A DNA stretch of 64,000 nucleotides from the NCBI GenBank assembly GCA_963575745.1, contig CAUYUJ010019904.1, positions 705,209 to 769,208 on the forward strand. Direction: 5' to 3'. Source of the stretch: Prorocentrum cordatum (Eukaryota > Sar > Dinophyceae > Prorocentrales > Prorocentraceae). Under the pieces are notes generated by a model. It was not told the DNA's origin. It saw only the letters and a list, made by a program, of their open reading frames with translations, and ran no database searches. Within the stretch, counting starts at the first letter, position 1, and every line of letters begins with the position of its first letter. This document shows, piece by piece, positions 1-10,429 of this stretch. Made by a program: the position numbers and the translations under genes.

Positions 1-60
1 GCCCTCGAGCCAAACTCTAACAGCCGCGGGCAGCGGCGGCGGCGCGCGCAGGGGAGCGCG

Positions 61-309
61 TGGACACGACGGGTTCAGGCGGCCATCGCGAGATATATTG
101 ACTGGGATTCCTTCCTCACACGCACGCAGCACGAATGGCTTGATACAAACGCGACAAGGACACTCCTGCACTGCACAGCTCCCTGCGCAAACATGAAGAC
201 ACAGCACATATACATTCAAGAAAGCAAACACAGACAACAGAGACAGAGATAGCGCATGGGACTGGACGGGCGCAGGAGTCAGGTCGAGAGGGGGCCCTGG
301 GATTCCACA
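61..309 (-). repeat. 3' LTR of the first copia-type element
   Basis: This ~249-bp block is repeated in the same orientation at 9,188-10,429. Shared segments include ACGACGGGTTCAGGCGGCCA near the left end and CCCTGGGATTCCACA at the right end. On the element's strand the LTR begins TGTGGAATCCCAGG. The copies differ at many positions, so the insertion is not recent. Confidence 0.85.
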
Positions 310-323
310 GCTTCCCCCACTCA
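310..323 (-). promoter_or_regulatory. Polypurine tract of the first copia-type element
   Basis: On the minus strand the sequence AGTGAGTGGGGGAAGC lies immediately upstream of the TGTGG start of the 3' LTR. A purine-rich run here is where LTR retrotransposons prime plus-strand DNA synthesis. Its position supports the LTR boundary. Confidence 0.6.
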
Positions 324-544
324 CTGTCGGCCTGGCTCCTTAAGCCGTCTCTCGCGATCCCGTGGATGGCGGCGGCTGGCCTCGCGACTGCGTCGCCCCC
401 TCTCCCCCGGCGAAGAGATGGGCCCCCTCGGACTCTGCATCGCTCCGAGCCATGGTTCCTCGGCGAATCACGCAACCCATGGCAGAACCCTTAGAAACAT
501 CAGCCTCAGTCACCACGTCAGTCGGGTAGAGAAGGCGAGGGAAC

Positions 545-1114
545 TATTTAACACAAGAGCCGCGCTGGGAAAAGGACATGCGAGCAATAGCAAGGCCCGC
601 AGAGGTCCCGCGGCCCTCCTGCCTACCAGCGCAGCTCTCGGACAAACAATCAAAACTCACAGTTGTCGCACAGCGCGGAAACGCAAGGGCCGGCAAACTG
701 ACGCCAATCCGCCGGAAGAACGTCTCCGTAGCAGGCGTCTCGAAGAAGGAGCTGCACCCAGTCGGCCCATCCAAGGAACCAGCATAGAGAGCTCGCCTCG
801 CAGGCCAGCGAAGAGACTGCAGCCCGACGCATATTGGATGGCCCCCATGACAGAGGGGCCACTTTGGAAGTTAGCCCAGCTGCTAGCCGAGGGTTGGCCA
901 CCCCAACAGTCCAGGCACACTGGGCGGGAGACTCGGTGCTGACCCCTTCTGCATCACTCAGCGTCAAACACACGATGCGGAGAAGATCGCGGCGCCACAT
1001 CGCCAGGCATTGGGAGGCCGCGTCGCGCAGCATCTGCACAACTCTGTAAAACGCCCCAATGTCTCCCATCACGGCCTCCTGGAACCTGCCGGCTGACATA
1101 GAGGCCGCGCCCAT
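545..1114 (-). pseudogene. Copia-type RNase H domain (frameshifted)
   Basis: The frame covering 650-1114 holds the motifs GAASMSAGRFQEAVMGDI and, further on, SKVAPLSWGPSNMRRAAVSS followed by LACEASSL. The last matches the copia RNase H pattern in which a Glu-containing S(S)LxxE segment precedes the aromatic helix. A different frame (544-774) carries the continuation VSFDCLSESCAGRQEGRG, which sits where the next catalytic Asp (normally TDxKSLYD) is expected. At least two frame changes separate these pieces. The domain would degrade RNA of the RNA/DNA hybrid during replication. It directly follows the RT, as expected for copia. The Glu-containing ACEASSL segment is retained; no complete catalytic set can be read in one frame. 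Confidence 0.65.
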
Positions 1115-1181
1115 GACCTACGGTCGGGCCTCCTCGGCCACCCAGTCGATCCGACAGATGCCAGACCGCGACAGCTCAAAA

Positions 1182-1947
1182 TCAGAACGGCTCAATGCTT
1201 CCGGAACTCCTGGATCGGCGGCCCGTCTCGAGGACGATGGGATCTATTTCCATGTACTCATCCTGGTCCACGCGGATCCGGCGCCCCTCTTCGCGCGCGC
1301 GACGACCTGCAAAGCCGCGTCGTCGCCGCACCACTTTCCAAAAACGAACCTGGCCTTCAGCGAGCCAGCCAGTCACTGGGCGCGCGTCGGAACGGTTCCA
1401 AGCCAGAGGTCGCACACTGCCATCAGCACTTGCCCCTTCAGGGGGCCTTGCTCTCGCAGTGTCCAGTAGCACGGTTCCAGGAGCAGCTGCTGGAAACCCA
1501 GGTCTCAAAAATAGGACGCCACCGCAGCGCACAACTCCCGGGGTGCATCGTCGAGCCCGTAGACGGCCACGCGAAGCTCGATCAGGCAGCCCCTCGCAGG
1601 GGGCTGAGTAGACGGAGCCCCCAGCCCGACGGGGCTTCCTCGGCTGGCTGAAAGCGCTCTTGCAGCCCGCGACACTCCGGCCCATGTCGCGTCCGCGGAA
1701 CACGAATCCGATTCACATCATTGACTCTGACTGCGGCGCCGGCGACTGGGCCGCCAGCTGCCCCGTGCCAGGGTCGGCAAAGCCATGGACACACAAACGG
1801 CTCTTGGCCTCTGGCGCACTGAACGCGCCCCCCCGCGCCCTCCACCTGCGCAACATCAGCGCGCGCCCAGGCCGTGATCGAGGCCCTCGAGTGGACTCCT
1901 CCTTGCTGAGGATCCCCAGCACGTTCGGCTTGTTGAGCACCTCCCAC
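1182..1947 (-). pseudogene. Copia-type reverse transcriptase (frameshifted, catalytic site lost)
   Basis: The upstream part (frame over 1713-1940) reads AKSRLCVHGFADPGTGQLAA then SPAPQSES. This corresponds to the KARWCxxGxxDP...APTPxxES entry motif of copia RTs. The downstream frame (1182-1703) has SVAGCKSAFSQ (normally DVxxAFLQ) and SVYSAPCEGLP. It ends with RRIRVDQDEYMEIDPI, the Q-x-Y-x-x-x-I region beyond the active site. In the frame carrying the palm motif, the VDD position reads MAVCDLWLG, so the first catalytic Asp is Cys. Two or more frameshifts and the VDD-to-VCD change make this a dead RT. The match to dinoflagellate copia families is from memory. Confidence 0.75.
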
Positions 1948-1949
1948 TC

Positions 1950-3110
1950 GGCCTCGTCAGACTGTCTGAACGGCTCGCGCCCCGACGCCGTCAGATCCTT
2001 CAGTTTGACCTCTCACCCTCGAGGCGACAGGGGCGACCAGCAGCCATCGTTGTCCTCGGAATGACCAGAGATGAAATCGCTCCGTCCGTTGAGACTGGCG
2101 TCGACGGCGCCACTCCAGCTGGCATCCTCGAACCAGACACCCAGAGCCTCACAGCACAGTTGCCATCGAGAGCGCCGAGGTCGGGCAACTCCATCTGCTC
2201 GGACTGTTCGACATCCACCGATCCAGCTGGCGCGGGCCCACGGGAGCCAACCTGCTGGGCACGCCAGTTCTCGAACTCCTGAGTCTGCTCGCGCGCGCGG
2301 CCCCCTGCCCCTGAGGATCCGACCATGGGCAGCAGCTCCAAAGGAGTCGGCAGCCCAGACGCCCCGAGCAGCTCGTCGGAGGGAGGTCCGCCCGAGGCTG
2401 AGCGGAACTCTCCAGGATTCAGCCCAATGCGCTTGAACTCAGGGCCACTCTCGGACAAGGACGGCCGCCTCGAGGAAGCCTGCTAACACGCGGTAGCCAC
2501 TGCCCGAGACCCGGGCCCGATTCAGATGGAGACGAGCTCGGCAGCGATGCTTGAAAAGTCGCCTCTGCAGCAGGCTCCCGAGACTGGCCGGAAAGATCGG
2601 AGCCCTCGCTGACTGGTCGAGCGGCCGCCGCCCGACCTTCAGACGGCAGAGCTGCCTCCTCCTGCCCCGGCACTGGCGGGTCACTGGACCCGAGGCCGAG
2701 ACAAGGCGGGGTCTCACCCTCGGCCCTGCGGCAGCTGCTCTCGCTGGGAGTCCCGGTCGACGCATGTGCGCTATTCTGGAACACCAGTCCGACGTCTACC
2801 CGCCGCAGAGCAGCGGGGCCCGCCGGCGCCCCCACGCCCCCAGCGTGACGCCGGTGGCCGGCACCAGACCCTTCATGGATTGGGAGAACAGCCCGTCTGC
2901 TTTGATCATGTCCATGACCTTGCTCGACAGGTCGCCCCGGTGCGTCGGCGCCAACGGGTTGTTCGAGTAGACCTCCATGATGGCGGGAGTCCCGGAGGAG
3001 GATCAGAGGGTAGAAGAACCACTTGAGCCGCTGGTTCCGGATGTGCAGGGGTCGGAGCTGGAAATGGAGGAGCGCTGGAGCCGGTAGCTTGAGAAGGAGC
3101 CCGAGGAGCC
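1950..3110 (-). other. Linker between integrase and RT, no domain seen
   Basis: Minus-strand frames here are rich in Pro, Ser, Gly and Glu with no recognisable motif (for example the stretch at 2000-2458). The position, between the integrase C-terminus and the RT entry motif, fits the low-complexity linker seen in long copia polyproteins. No RNA gene or plus-strand gene is visible. Confidence 0.5.
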
Positions 3111-3140
3111 TCGCCGTTGGAGACCGGCTGGGAGCTGAGT

Positions 3141-4364
3141 TTACCTGGACCCTCGCCGGGGCCTGCGGGAGCTACTGAAACTGGCGCCGCGAAGCCCTCG
3201 GAGCTGATCGGAGCTGCAGCGGCCTCTAGTGGCGGTGGTACTTCTTGAGCAACATCTAGAGCACCCCGGAGATACCCTCGGCGAGCTGCTGGTCCAAGAC
3301 ATCCTAGAGGCAGCAGTTTGAATGAGTTCGGCCCCCAGAGACTCCAACTGCGTAGCAGGTCGAATTTGCTCGCAAGTTTCCACGAGCGACTGCGCACGCA
3401 CACCCATGATGAGGCACCGAGCGGGTACACAACTGCCCCTGGCCCCACCCGCCTGTCCTTCTGTAGCCCGTACGGTTTGCGCCCTGTCTTGGGCGCTCGT
3501 CTCCATATATAGACCCAGCCCCCAGGTCGGTAGACTCGGCCTATGGCAAGATGAACTCAGAGCGCGCTGCAACTTCCCACGAGCATCACCTTCCAGCACG
3601 AGCGGACGAGCACGGGTTCGAATATCACGTTGATGTCGGAGCGCCGCGGCCGCAGCGTCAAGGTCGGCACTGGGTTCCTCGAGGTCGTGGAGGCCCGCGT
3701 GGTCTGGGATGTCCTCGCTGAGCAACTCCCGCGGCACTCCGGGGCCCTGTCCGAACACGAGCTGGAGCGGCGAGCAGCCGCCCCGGCCCAGGCATCGGTT
3801 CCGCAAGGCAGCCAACTCACTGGCCGACAACCCCAGGCCGTCGGGCCCCTCCAGAACACGTTCTTTCAACCATTGGCCCGCCCGCTGCGTTTTCCGTTCT
3901 GCCGGGGGCGCCCCGCGTCGATAACACGCAGAAATACACCCTGCTGTTCCAAGTGTCTGCTGAAACCGGCCTCCAACTCACCGCCCCCGTCAGATACGAG
4001 GACCTATGGAGGCCCGCAGCGTCGGATCCAGCCCGGCGCACAGGTCCCCCACGCGGCAGCGGGTCGAGAGCACCGCCCGGACCCCACGCGCCCAACCAAC
4101 TGCAGCGACGATCCCAGGAACGCAGCCACGAGGCAAGTGCACTCTCAATGCTGATACGTCATTAAATAAATCCACGCCGACGAGTTCATTGCAAGAGAAG
4201 GCGCGTGCAACAATAGCCCTGCGCTGGGGATTGGACTTGCCGGCGCCCTCGCAAGACTGACGCGCATACTCGTGCTGAGCATGTCGCAGAATCTCTGGCC
4301 GAGCGTGAGCACACCTGCGGATGCGCAGCAGATCTCTCTTGGTCGGATGGCCCAGGTTGACGTG
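3141..4364 (-). pseudogene. Copia-type integrase (zinc-binding domain, core and C-terminus)
   Basis: The N-terminal zinc-binding region starts at 4,364 with HVNLGHPTKRDLLRIRR and ends in QSCEG. The two His and one Cys of an HHCC finger are kept, but the other Cys is not seen. The catalytic core opens with VGVDLFND (about 4,151-4,180), the first Asp of the DD(35)E triad. The frame over 3141-3869 continues with NRCLGRGGCSPLQLVFGQGP and a downstream helical stretch, then GSCVPARCLIMGVRAQSLVE and CEQIRPAT. These resemble the C-terminal region of dinoflagellate copia integrases (SPxQxVxG, then a beta-rich part ending in a PEQ/R motif). At least one frameshift separates core and C-terminus. The enzyme would insert the cDNA into the genome. 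Confidence 0.75.
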
Positions 4365-4433
4365 CCCCTCCTCCTCCTCCTCCTCCTCCTCCCCCTCCTC
4401 CTCCTCCCCCTCCTCCTGCTCGCCCTCGGAGCC
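4365..4433. repeat. (CTC)n trinucleotide run inside the integrase upstream region
   Basis: A near-pure CTC run (GAG on the minus strand) encodes a poly-Glu stretch immediately before the HVNLGH motif of the integrase. It is in frame with it, so the acidic run would have been part of the polyprotein. Confidence 0.85.
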
Positions 4434-6880
4434 CCCCTGGTCAGAGGCCTCCATGTGGGCCCGCGCCCGAGGCCGCTGCCCCTTTCGCCGCGGCCCCAGC
4501 ACCCCGCCCGGGACTCTCGTCGACGCCCTGCCGCGGCGACTCGGCCGAGAGGCGCGCCGCATGAGCAATTGCACCATAGAACAACTCTTTGGGATAGCAA
4601 TCAGCACGCCGCGGAAGTCCGCCTCCTTCCAGGACCAGACGCAAACGATTCTCAACGCGCCGTTTTTCAGCGAGCACTCGGCTGCATAGAGAGAGCACCC
4701 CGTTTGACTAACAGCCCGCACATGCACGCATCGAAAGTGGCCCTGGTCACGCCCCGGAGTTCCAGAAGCCTCCGAATACTGGGCAGTCTCCAGGAGGTGG
4801 CCGTTGCCGGCTGTTCAAGGCAAACCAGCCACCGTCCGCGATCTGAAGCTCGGCTATCTCCATGGCATATGACCACGGGTCCAAAGCTACCTTTCACGCC
4901 TGATCTGGCGCCTCTGGGCCTCGCCGGTCGTCGCCGATCGCGTTGACGGCAGCAAACTGGGCACAGGGGGGACTATGAAGCACGAACCACGGACGCCACA
5001 TCCCAATCAGCTTCATACCAAGTTCCCGATGGTCGGCCCGTGGGAAGTCCCAGGCCGTCGTTAAGCCTCAGCTACCTCCTGCATGGGGATCCCCTGGGAC
5101 CCAGATGGTTGAATACTGGAAAGATTCGCGACGGGGAAAACACCATTGCGAACTCGTGTTTCCAGGACGTCGGACCCAATGTCCTCCCAAAGGTCCTGAG
5201 TCCCTGACAAATGCGGCGCTTGCTCCTCGGTTCGACCTGGAACGTACTAGAGGGGTCATCCAGACCCTCGAAGTCGGCCAGCGCGTCGTCGGAGTCGCGA
5301 GATGGCCCAGATCCCCCAGAGCCGTGCCCCCACAGAAAGCTGCGAAGGGGCACCACGGGCACCACGTAGTAGGAACCGCCGGTAGGAACACCAACGGCCC
5401 AAGAGGGCCCGCGGTCGGCTTCACTGGGGTCGATGTGGTTGTGCATATTTCTCAACCGACGTCGGCGTTGCCCGTCATCAGATCTGCACTGCCACAGAGT
5501 AGGATTGGGCGCACTGGTCGAGGAAGAGGAAGAGGGGGAGGTCGGACTCAAACTCGCACCCAAAAGATCGCAATCGATTCGATAGCATTGCTTGGCCGCT
5601 CTGGCACGCTTCGGGGCGGCACTGCCCTCTCCGAGTGAACTGCGAGAGGAAGGTGCGCACAGCCAGCAGTCTCTGCCGGACTCGCCGTCTGGCAGTCTCA
5701 GAACTCCACTCCCCCTCAGGCGCCCCGCATGTCGGCGCCGCGCAACGGAAGCCCAACCACCGCGAATCCAAGGCCCGAGAAGGCCCGGAAGATCCCACCG
5801 CTAAGCCCGAGGCCGAGCTGGAGGCCGCGGACCCAGGCGTCAAGTCCTGCAAACTGCTCAGCACGTGTGAGAGCGTCGCTGACTGTTCGCGTAGAGCTGC
5901 GGCCATGGGCCCCTTGGAGGTCGTCATCACCTCTGACGCTGCCGCTGACAGGCCTCGCACCATCTCCATGGCCCATGGTGGGGTCGGCTCCTCGTTGCGG
6001 CTGGGCTACGTGTTCTCGTCGTTCGGGGCTGAGGCCAGGCGCCTGCTGGACGCCGGGATGGCCTGCGCTGCCGGTGCGAGAGGTCGGACATCGAGCGGCG
6101 GCTGCTTCTTGTTGAGGGATGGAAAAAAAACGACCCCACCCTGGGTTACAAGTGCGCGGTCTGTAAACCTCCTGGGAATCCCCAAAGCCTAGAGCCGCCA
6201 GGACGCGGCACATCAAGCAGGGTTTACCCTGTCAGCCCACAGGAGTTTCAGCGCACAGCGCCTCGTAAACCAGGGTAGGGGGGCGCTTTTTCTGCCCTTG
6301 ACCTTGATCTTCCTACTGATCTCCGATGCCGTCAACTGCCAATGGCCGCCTTGCATCGGCCGCGCAGCCCCCAGGATCCGCACCGGCCGCGAGACGTCTC
6401 GGACCACCGAGGAGATTGTAGGCACTGAGTCCTGGGTACCAAGCCCTTCAACAGCGGCTTCTTCATCGGCAGCTCGTACTTGTAGCGATGAATCGCCTCC
6501 TTGTAGACCTCCATGAGCCTCTCGTGAAGCTCCTTACTCGGAAAGAGTCAGCCCCTCTTGCCCCGCTGGTTGAACTGATCCAGTAGCGTCAGCATCCACG
6601 TCGGCCAGGCACCAAGCACCCTGACCCACTGCATCTGAGCTCTCGCTGACATGTCGGAGCCCCTGCTGCCCCTCATTCTCGCGAGAGGTCGCCGAGGGCC
6701 CCGCTGGTTCGCACCGCGCCTGGCCCGAGGTTTGAGCCGAGACACCCACTGAGCTGGCGTCGTTCGGAGAGCCGACGTGGAGCCTGGAAGAAGCTGGAGT
6801 TGTTGCGGGGCCCTGGCCTCTGGACCTCTGGAATGGGCCAGGAGGCTCTCGGGGGGCCCTTGGGATCGGAAAGAGCCTCA
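4434..6880 (-). other. Region between protease and integrase, no domain recognised
   Basis: The minus strand must encode the polyprotein segment between protease and integrase, but its frames change often and show no family motif. One short lysine-rich piece (frame over 6332-6514, EVYKEAIHRYKYELPMKK) looks protein-like. No gene is recognisable on the plus strand. Confidence 0.4.
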
Positions 6881-7600
6881 GAGGTCGGAGCGATCCCTTT
6901 TACGGTCGAGCCTCGGAAAACGCCCGAGCCGAAACCGGCAGCCAAGGCGCGCGGACCGGGCTCGAATACGCCCTCCGCCCCGCGCCAGTCGAGGATGCAG
7001 ATGCCCCGGCGGGCCCCCCCCACCCGGTGGAGCTCCGTCTCGAAGTCCGGCCTCTCGAAGTGGAGCCCCCCCCCTCGCAGCCCATCACGGCGCCGAGCTG
7101 CTCGAGGAAGCCGCCTGGCACGAGCGGGGGCAGGACCTCCATCGCGACCGCAACTCGATGGCCCCGATCTTCCCGCTGATGCCGATCGGCACCACTGCAA
7201 CTCCAACGAGGGCGGCAAAGCCGCCGATCCCTCGTGGTGGCTGCGCGATCTTCTCGATCCAGATGATCTGGAGCCCCCTGCGCCTCGGGCCCTCCTCGAT
7301 CGGCCAAGCGCAAGAGTGACCCCGGGCAAGAGTGACCTTTGGTGCGCGGCTTTTGGGGGGCCGCGGGGAAACCAAACTCAGGCTCGCAAGACGCTACTAT
7401 CGCATCGCAATCGGTGATCGGAGGACCCCGCTGTGCCCGCACCAAGTCCCTCCGGCGAAACATCACTCTTACGCGCAGTCGACTCGAGCACCCGCGGCGC
7501 CGGGCGCCCGCCGATGGCATGCGAGGCGCCGCTGTCCACGATGATCAGGCCGCGCTCCAGCTGCAGCACCGCGAGCGGCACTTCCGAGGCGCCCGGCCCC
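6880..7600 (-). pseudogene. Retropepsin-like aspartic protease of the first copia element
   Basis: The frame over 7378-7881 carries the active-site loop LIIVDSGASHAIGG at about 7,505-7,545; DSGAS is the catalytic Asp-Ser/Thr-Gly loop of retropepsins. A second frame (7085-7375) has PPRGIGGFAALVGVAVVPIG, followed in a third (6900-7520) by VLPPLVPGGFLEQLGAV. That is the flap-to-C-terminal part of this protease type (IGG...PPLLPxxLLxxLGAVID). A following piece in yet another frame reads LHFERPDFETELHRVGG. The order is right and three frameshifts interrupt it. The enzyme would cleave the Gag-Pol polyprotein. Confidence 0.75.
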
Positions 7601-7759
7601 CGGTTGATGAACTCCTCCAGTGTGGCGAGCGCTTCCACGCCCAGGATCGCGATGCCGTTGAGTTTGGCCCCCGCGTCGCTGTCCGCCTCGATCGCCATGT
7701 GCGCGAACGCCTCGACGAAGTCGCCTGCCTGGGCCTGCCGCGACCGTCGCTCTTGTCCC

Positions 7760-8753
7760 TGGGTCGGCGAGGGTTCTTGCACTCCTTGTGCCGGCGCCCG
7801 ACCTCGCCGCAGTTGCCGCGCTCGGTGATCAGCTTTAGCTGAGACGGAGTCAAGCGCCGCTTCTTCTCCCAGAAAAAACAATAACGCTTGAGCGCCGTCT
7901 TCTGCTGCTGTCGTCTTCCCGATCTAGGCCAGCGCCCCGACCACGTCGCTCTCGAAGAAGCCCTTCTTTGAGATCTCCGCCAGCGCCAGAACCACGTCGT
8001 CTGAGTCGAGCTCATCAGCCCAGTGGGACCACTCGTTGATCGGCCCGCAGGAGCCCGCAGCACCCTCGCGGGAGTCGGGGCCTGGAGGCGTGATCTCAGG
8101 ATCCATGCTGACCAGCGTCGATGGTCGACGGTCGCCCCAGACCTCGCCGCCGCCAGTGTCTGGCTTCGGCAGGGCTCACATATTGCTTCCCCAAGCATGG
8201 AGCCCCTCGTCAGGCTCTTGAGATCACACCGCCCGTGCTCGATGAGACGACTTCCCTGAACAACAGCACGCCCTGGATCTTCGGAGGAATCTCCATCCCG
8301 ACGCTCGTCGCCTTCTCGAACTGCCGCTTTCGCCTGTGCGAAGGTGTGGAGATCCTCGCCCTTCCTCCTCTCGGCGTTCTGCATCGCCTTGCTACCGGCC
8401 CCGCATAGGTCGTCATCCTCGCGCTCGCTGGACTCGACGCCCATCCGCCGGAGGATGACATGCACCGTCAACTCACGGTCTGGGATGCCCTCGAAGCTCA
8501 GGGCAACGCCTCGAGCAGTCGGTCGGCCGACTGCACCTCGCCCAGATGCAGGTCGCCCTTCCAACGTCGTACGCACTGCTTCCACAATCTGATTATGTTG
8601 TCCAATCCTGGCCACGATGGAACTGGCCTGGGTCGTTGCCACAACTGGCCTTGCCATGACGTCTGCCGCCACGATCTTTGTCGGGAATGCCAATCCTGGC
8701 GCGCGCCCAGGCACTTCCACTCGCGGCCCTTCCACCACTCGATGCTCTGCCAC
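7760..8753 (-). pseudogene. Gag of the first copia element with degenerate zinc knuckle
   Basis: The frame starting at 8753 contains LSFEGIPDRELTVHVILRRM and AERRKGEDLHTFAQ, which fit the helical capsid region of copia Gag (a UBN2/RVT-associated type with RRKxExLxxF). A preceding frame (end of the 8498-9220 piece) supplies WKGDLHLGEVQSADRLLEAL. Near 7,775-7,830 is RGNCGEVGRRHKEC, a CCHC zinc knuckle. Its last two Cys and its spacing are kept, but the first Cys and the His are both Arg. Gag packages the RNA into the intracellular particle. The stretch below 7,760 in the same frame is a shadow of the protease. Confidence 0.65.
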
Positions 8754-9187
8754 GCGTCTCTCGATCCCGAGGCTCTCATGGATGGCGGCGCGCGTTTGTC
8801 ATCGGGAGTGGTTGGCAGAATTGGCCTTCCAGGCAGCATCCTTCCGTCGCGATCACTCCAGGGGTCGCGATCCTCATGCCCAGCCCACTCGTCAACGACG
8901 CTCCAGCCTGCCTCGTGAAATGGAGCAGCACTGCCTAGGGCGCTGGCGTCGCTGGTGCGACTCCTGTGCCCTGTCGAATCATCTAAGCCACTCTGCCTGC
9001 TATTCTCTCCACGCTCGTGTCCGCAAGCGCTCCTGCTGCGCCGCTCGCTGAAGCGCCTGCGTCCGAGGTGCTCATCATGTCGTCTGGCCTCTTGGCCGCT
9101 TACGCCCTGCCGCGGATCTGCAGACCGCCCCCCAGCGCACCTGCTGCGCGCCAGAAGTCGTCTGGGGAACCACGCTCCGCTTAGAAC
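8754..9187 (-). other. 5' leader between LTR and gag
   Basis: This ~430-bp stretch lies between the end of the 5' LTR and the first recognisable Gag motif. It would hold the primer-binding site next to the LTR (minus-strand sequence CCCGCAGTTCTAAG follows the LTR), but I cannot match it to a tRNA 3' end from sequence alone. Confidence 0.4.
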
Positions 9188-9326
9188 TGCGGGCACGACG
9201 GGTTCAGGCGGCCACCGCAATATAGATTGACTAGGATTCTTTCCTCACGCGCACGCAGCGCGAATGGCCTGAGCCAAACACGATAAGGACACTGTTCCTT
9301 ACAGCTCTCTGTGTGAACATGCGAAC

Positions 9327-10309
9327 GAGCGCGTTCTGTGGTCGCTTGGAGGGGAAGGGGGGGTTTGGAACCCGACCCCCCCCCAACTTCTCCTCTCTCC
9401 CTCCTCGGCTGGCGGCGGCGGCGGCGGGGACGACGATTTCGTTTCTGGGCCGGCGCCGCCGCCTGCGGCGGCGAGCGGCGGCGGCGGGGAGCGTCGGCGA
9501 GACGAGAACGACGGTGGTGGTGGTTATGGTGGGTTGCGGTGGTGGTGGTGGCGGTGGTGGAGGTGGCGGTGGTGGTGGTGGTCGTGGTGGTGGTGGTTTG
9601 TTGCGGTGGTGGCGGTGGTTGTGGTGGTGGGTTGTGGTGGTGGTGGTGGTGGTGGTGGTGGTGGTGGTGATGGTGGTGATGGTGTGGTGGTGGTATGGTG
9701 GTGGTTTGTGGTGGTGGTGGTGGTGGTGGTGGTGGTGGTGGTGGTGGGGTGGTGGTGGTTTGTGGTGGTGGGTGGTGGTGGTAGGTGGTTGTGTGGTGGT
9801 GGTGGTGGTGGTGGGTGGCGGTGGTGGGGTGGGTGGTGGTGGGTGGTGGTGGGCGGTGGTGGTGGTGGCGAGGTCGATAGTGGTGGTGGTGGTGGTGGTG
9901 GTGGTGGTGGTAGTGGTGGTGGGTGTTTGTGGTGGTGGTGGTAGTTGTGATGGTGAATTGTGGTGGTGCTGGTTGTGGTTGTGGTGGTGGTGGTTGAATC
10001 CCCCCCTCGGCGCCATGGAGAGGGGGGGGGTGAACAACCCCCCTCCCCTCCCTCCTGGGCTGCCTCTGGTCATCGTCGTTGTGTTCCCGCCGTTGACGCT
10101 GCTGGCGGTCGCCGGCGCCGGCGAGGGGGGGGGTGCGGTTCGAACCACCCCCCCTGGAGGGGGGGGGTTCGGAAGCAGAGGGGTTTGGGGGGGAGGGGAG
10201 TCCCCCTGGTTTTGATCGACGGCGCCGAGTGTTGGGGGGGGGCCACCCCCCAGTTCGAAACGCGCCGCCGAATGTTCCCAAGGCGAGCGCCCGTGAAACG
10301 CGTTCTCTC
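9327..10309. mobile_element. ~1 kb GGT-rich insertion within the LTR
   Basis: The inserted DNA is bounded by GAACATGCGAACGA (9,313-9,326) and GAACATACAAACAC (10,310-10,323), which match at 11 of 14 positions and look like a target-site duplication. Its ends are G- and C-run rich; its core is a GGT array. Near its right side are several G-run/C-run inverted repeats. It encodes no recognisable protein. Long frames on both strands (rich in V/G/W or T/H/P) result from the triplet repeat. I infer a non-autonomous insertion or an expanded microsatellite with duplicated flanks. Confidence 0.55.
9511..9998. repeat. (GGT)n trinucleotide array
   Basis: About 490 bp of imperfect GGT repeats with scattered GGC, GTT and GAT variants. 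The minus strand is (ACC)n and gives Thr/His/Pro-rich frames that are not genes. Confidence 0.95.
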
Positions 10310-10429
10310 GAACATACAAACACAGCGCAGATACATTCAAGAAAGCTAGCACAGACAGTAGAGACAGAGATACGCATAGGACAGGATGGGCACTAGAGTC
10401 AGGTCGAGGAGGAGCCCTGGGATTCCACA

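Larger units (their letters stand above)
61..10429 (-). mobile_element. Ty1/copia-type LTR retrotransposon, near full length, decayed
   Basis: The element runs right to left: 5' LTR (9,188-10,429), gag, protease, integrase, RT, RNase H, a purine-rich tract and the 3' LTR (61-309). The protease-integrase-RT order is diagnostic of the copia superfamily; gypsy elements carry integrase last. Both LTRs run TG...CA. The 5 bp outside them, GCGCG (56-60) and GAGCG (10,430-10,434), agree at four of five positions, as an old target-site duplication would. No domain stays in one frame for its whole length and the RT catalytic pair is altered, so the copy is dead. Without the insertion in its 5' LTR it would be about 9.4 kb. 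Domain identities are by motif recognition; the LTR pair is seen directly. Confidence 0.85.
9188..10429 (-). repeat. 5' LTR of the first copia element, split by an insertion
   Basis: The two halves, 9,188-9,326 and 10,310-10,429, together align with the 3' LTR at 61-309. The intervening ~983 bp has no counterpart there. The join falls inside the sequence that reads AACATGAAGACACAGCA in the intact copy. Confidence 0.85.

Noticed and set aside
4-19. Inverted spliced-leader remnant at CGAGCCAAACTC
   Set aside because: Only nine bases agree with the complement of the DinoSL end; within chance for this window.
7545-8753. A single 402-residue gene
   Set aside because: Only its first two thirds match Gag; the end is a shadow of the protease, which is in another frame (DSGAS).
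10132-10175. tRNA-like GGTTCGAACC element
   Set aside because: The palindrome resembles a T-arm sequence but there is no acceptor stem, D-arm or anticodon arm around it; it is part of a G-run/C-run hairpin.
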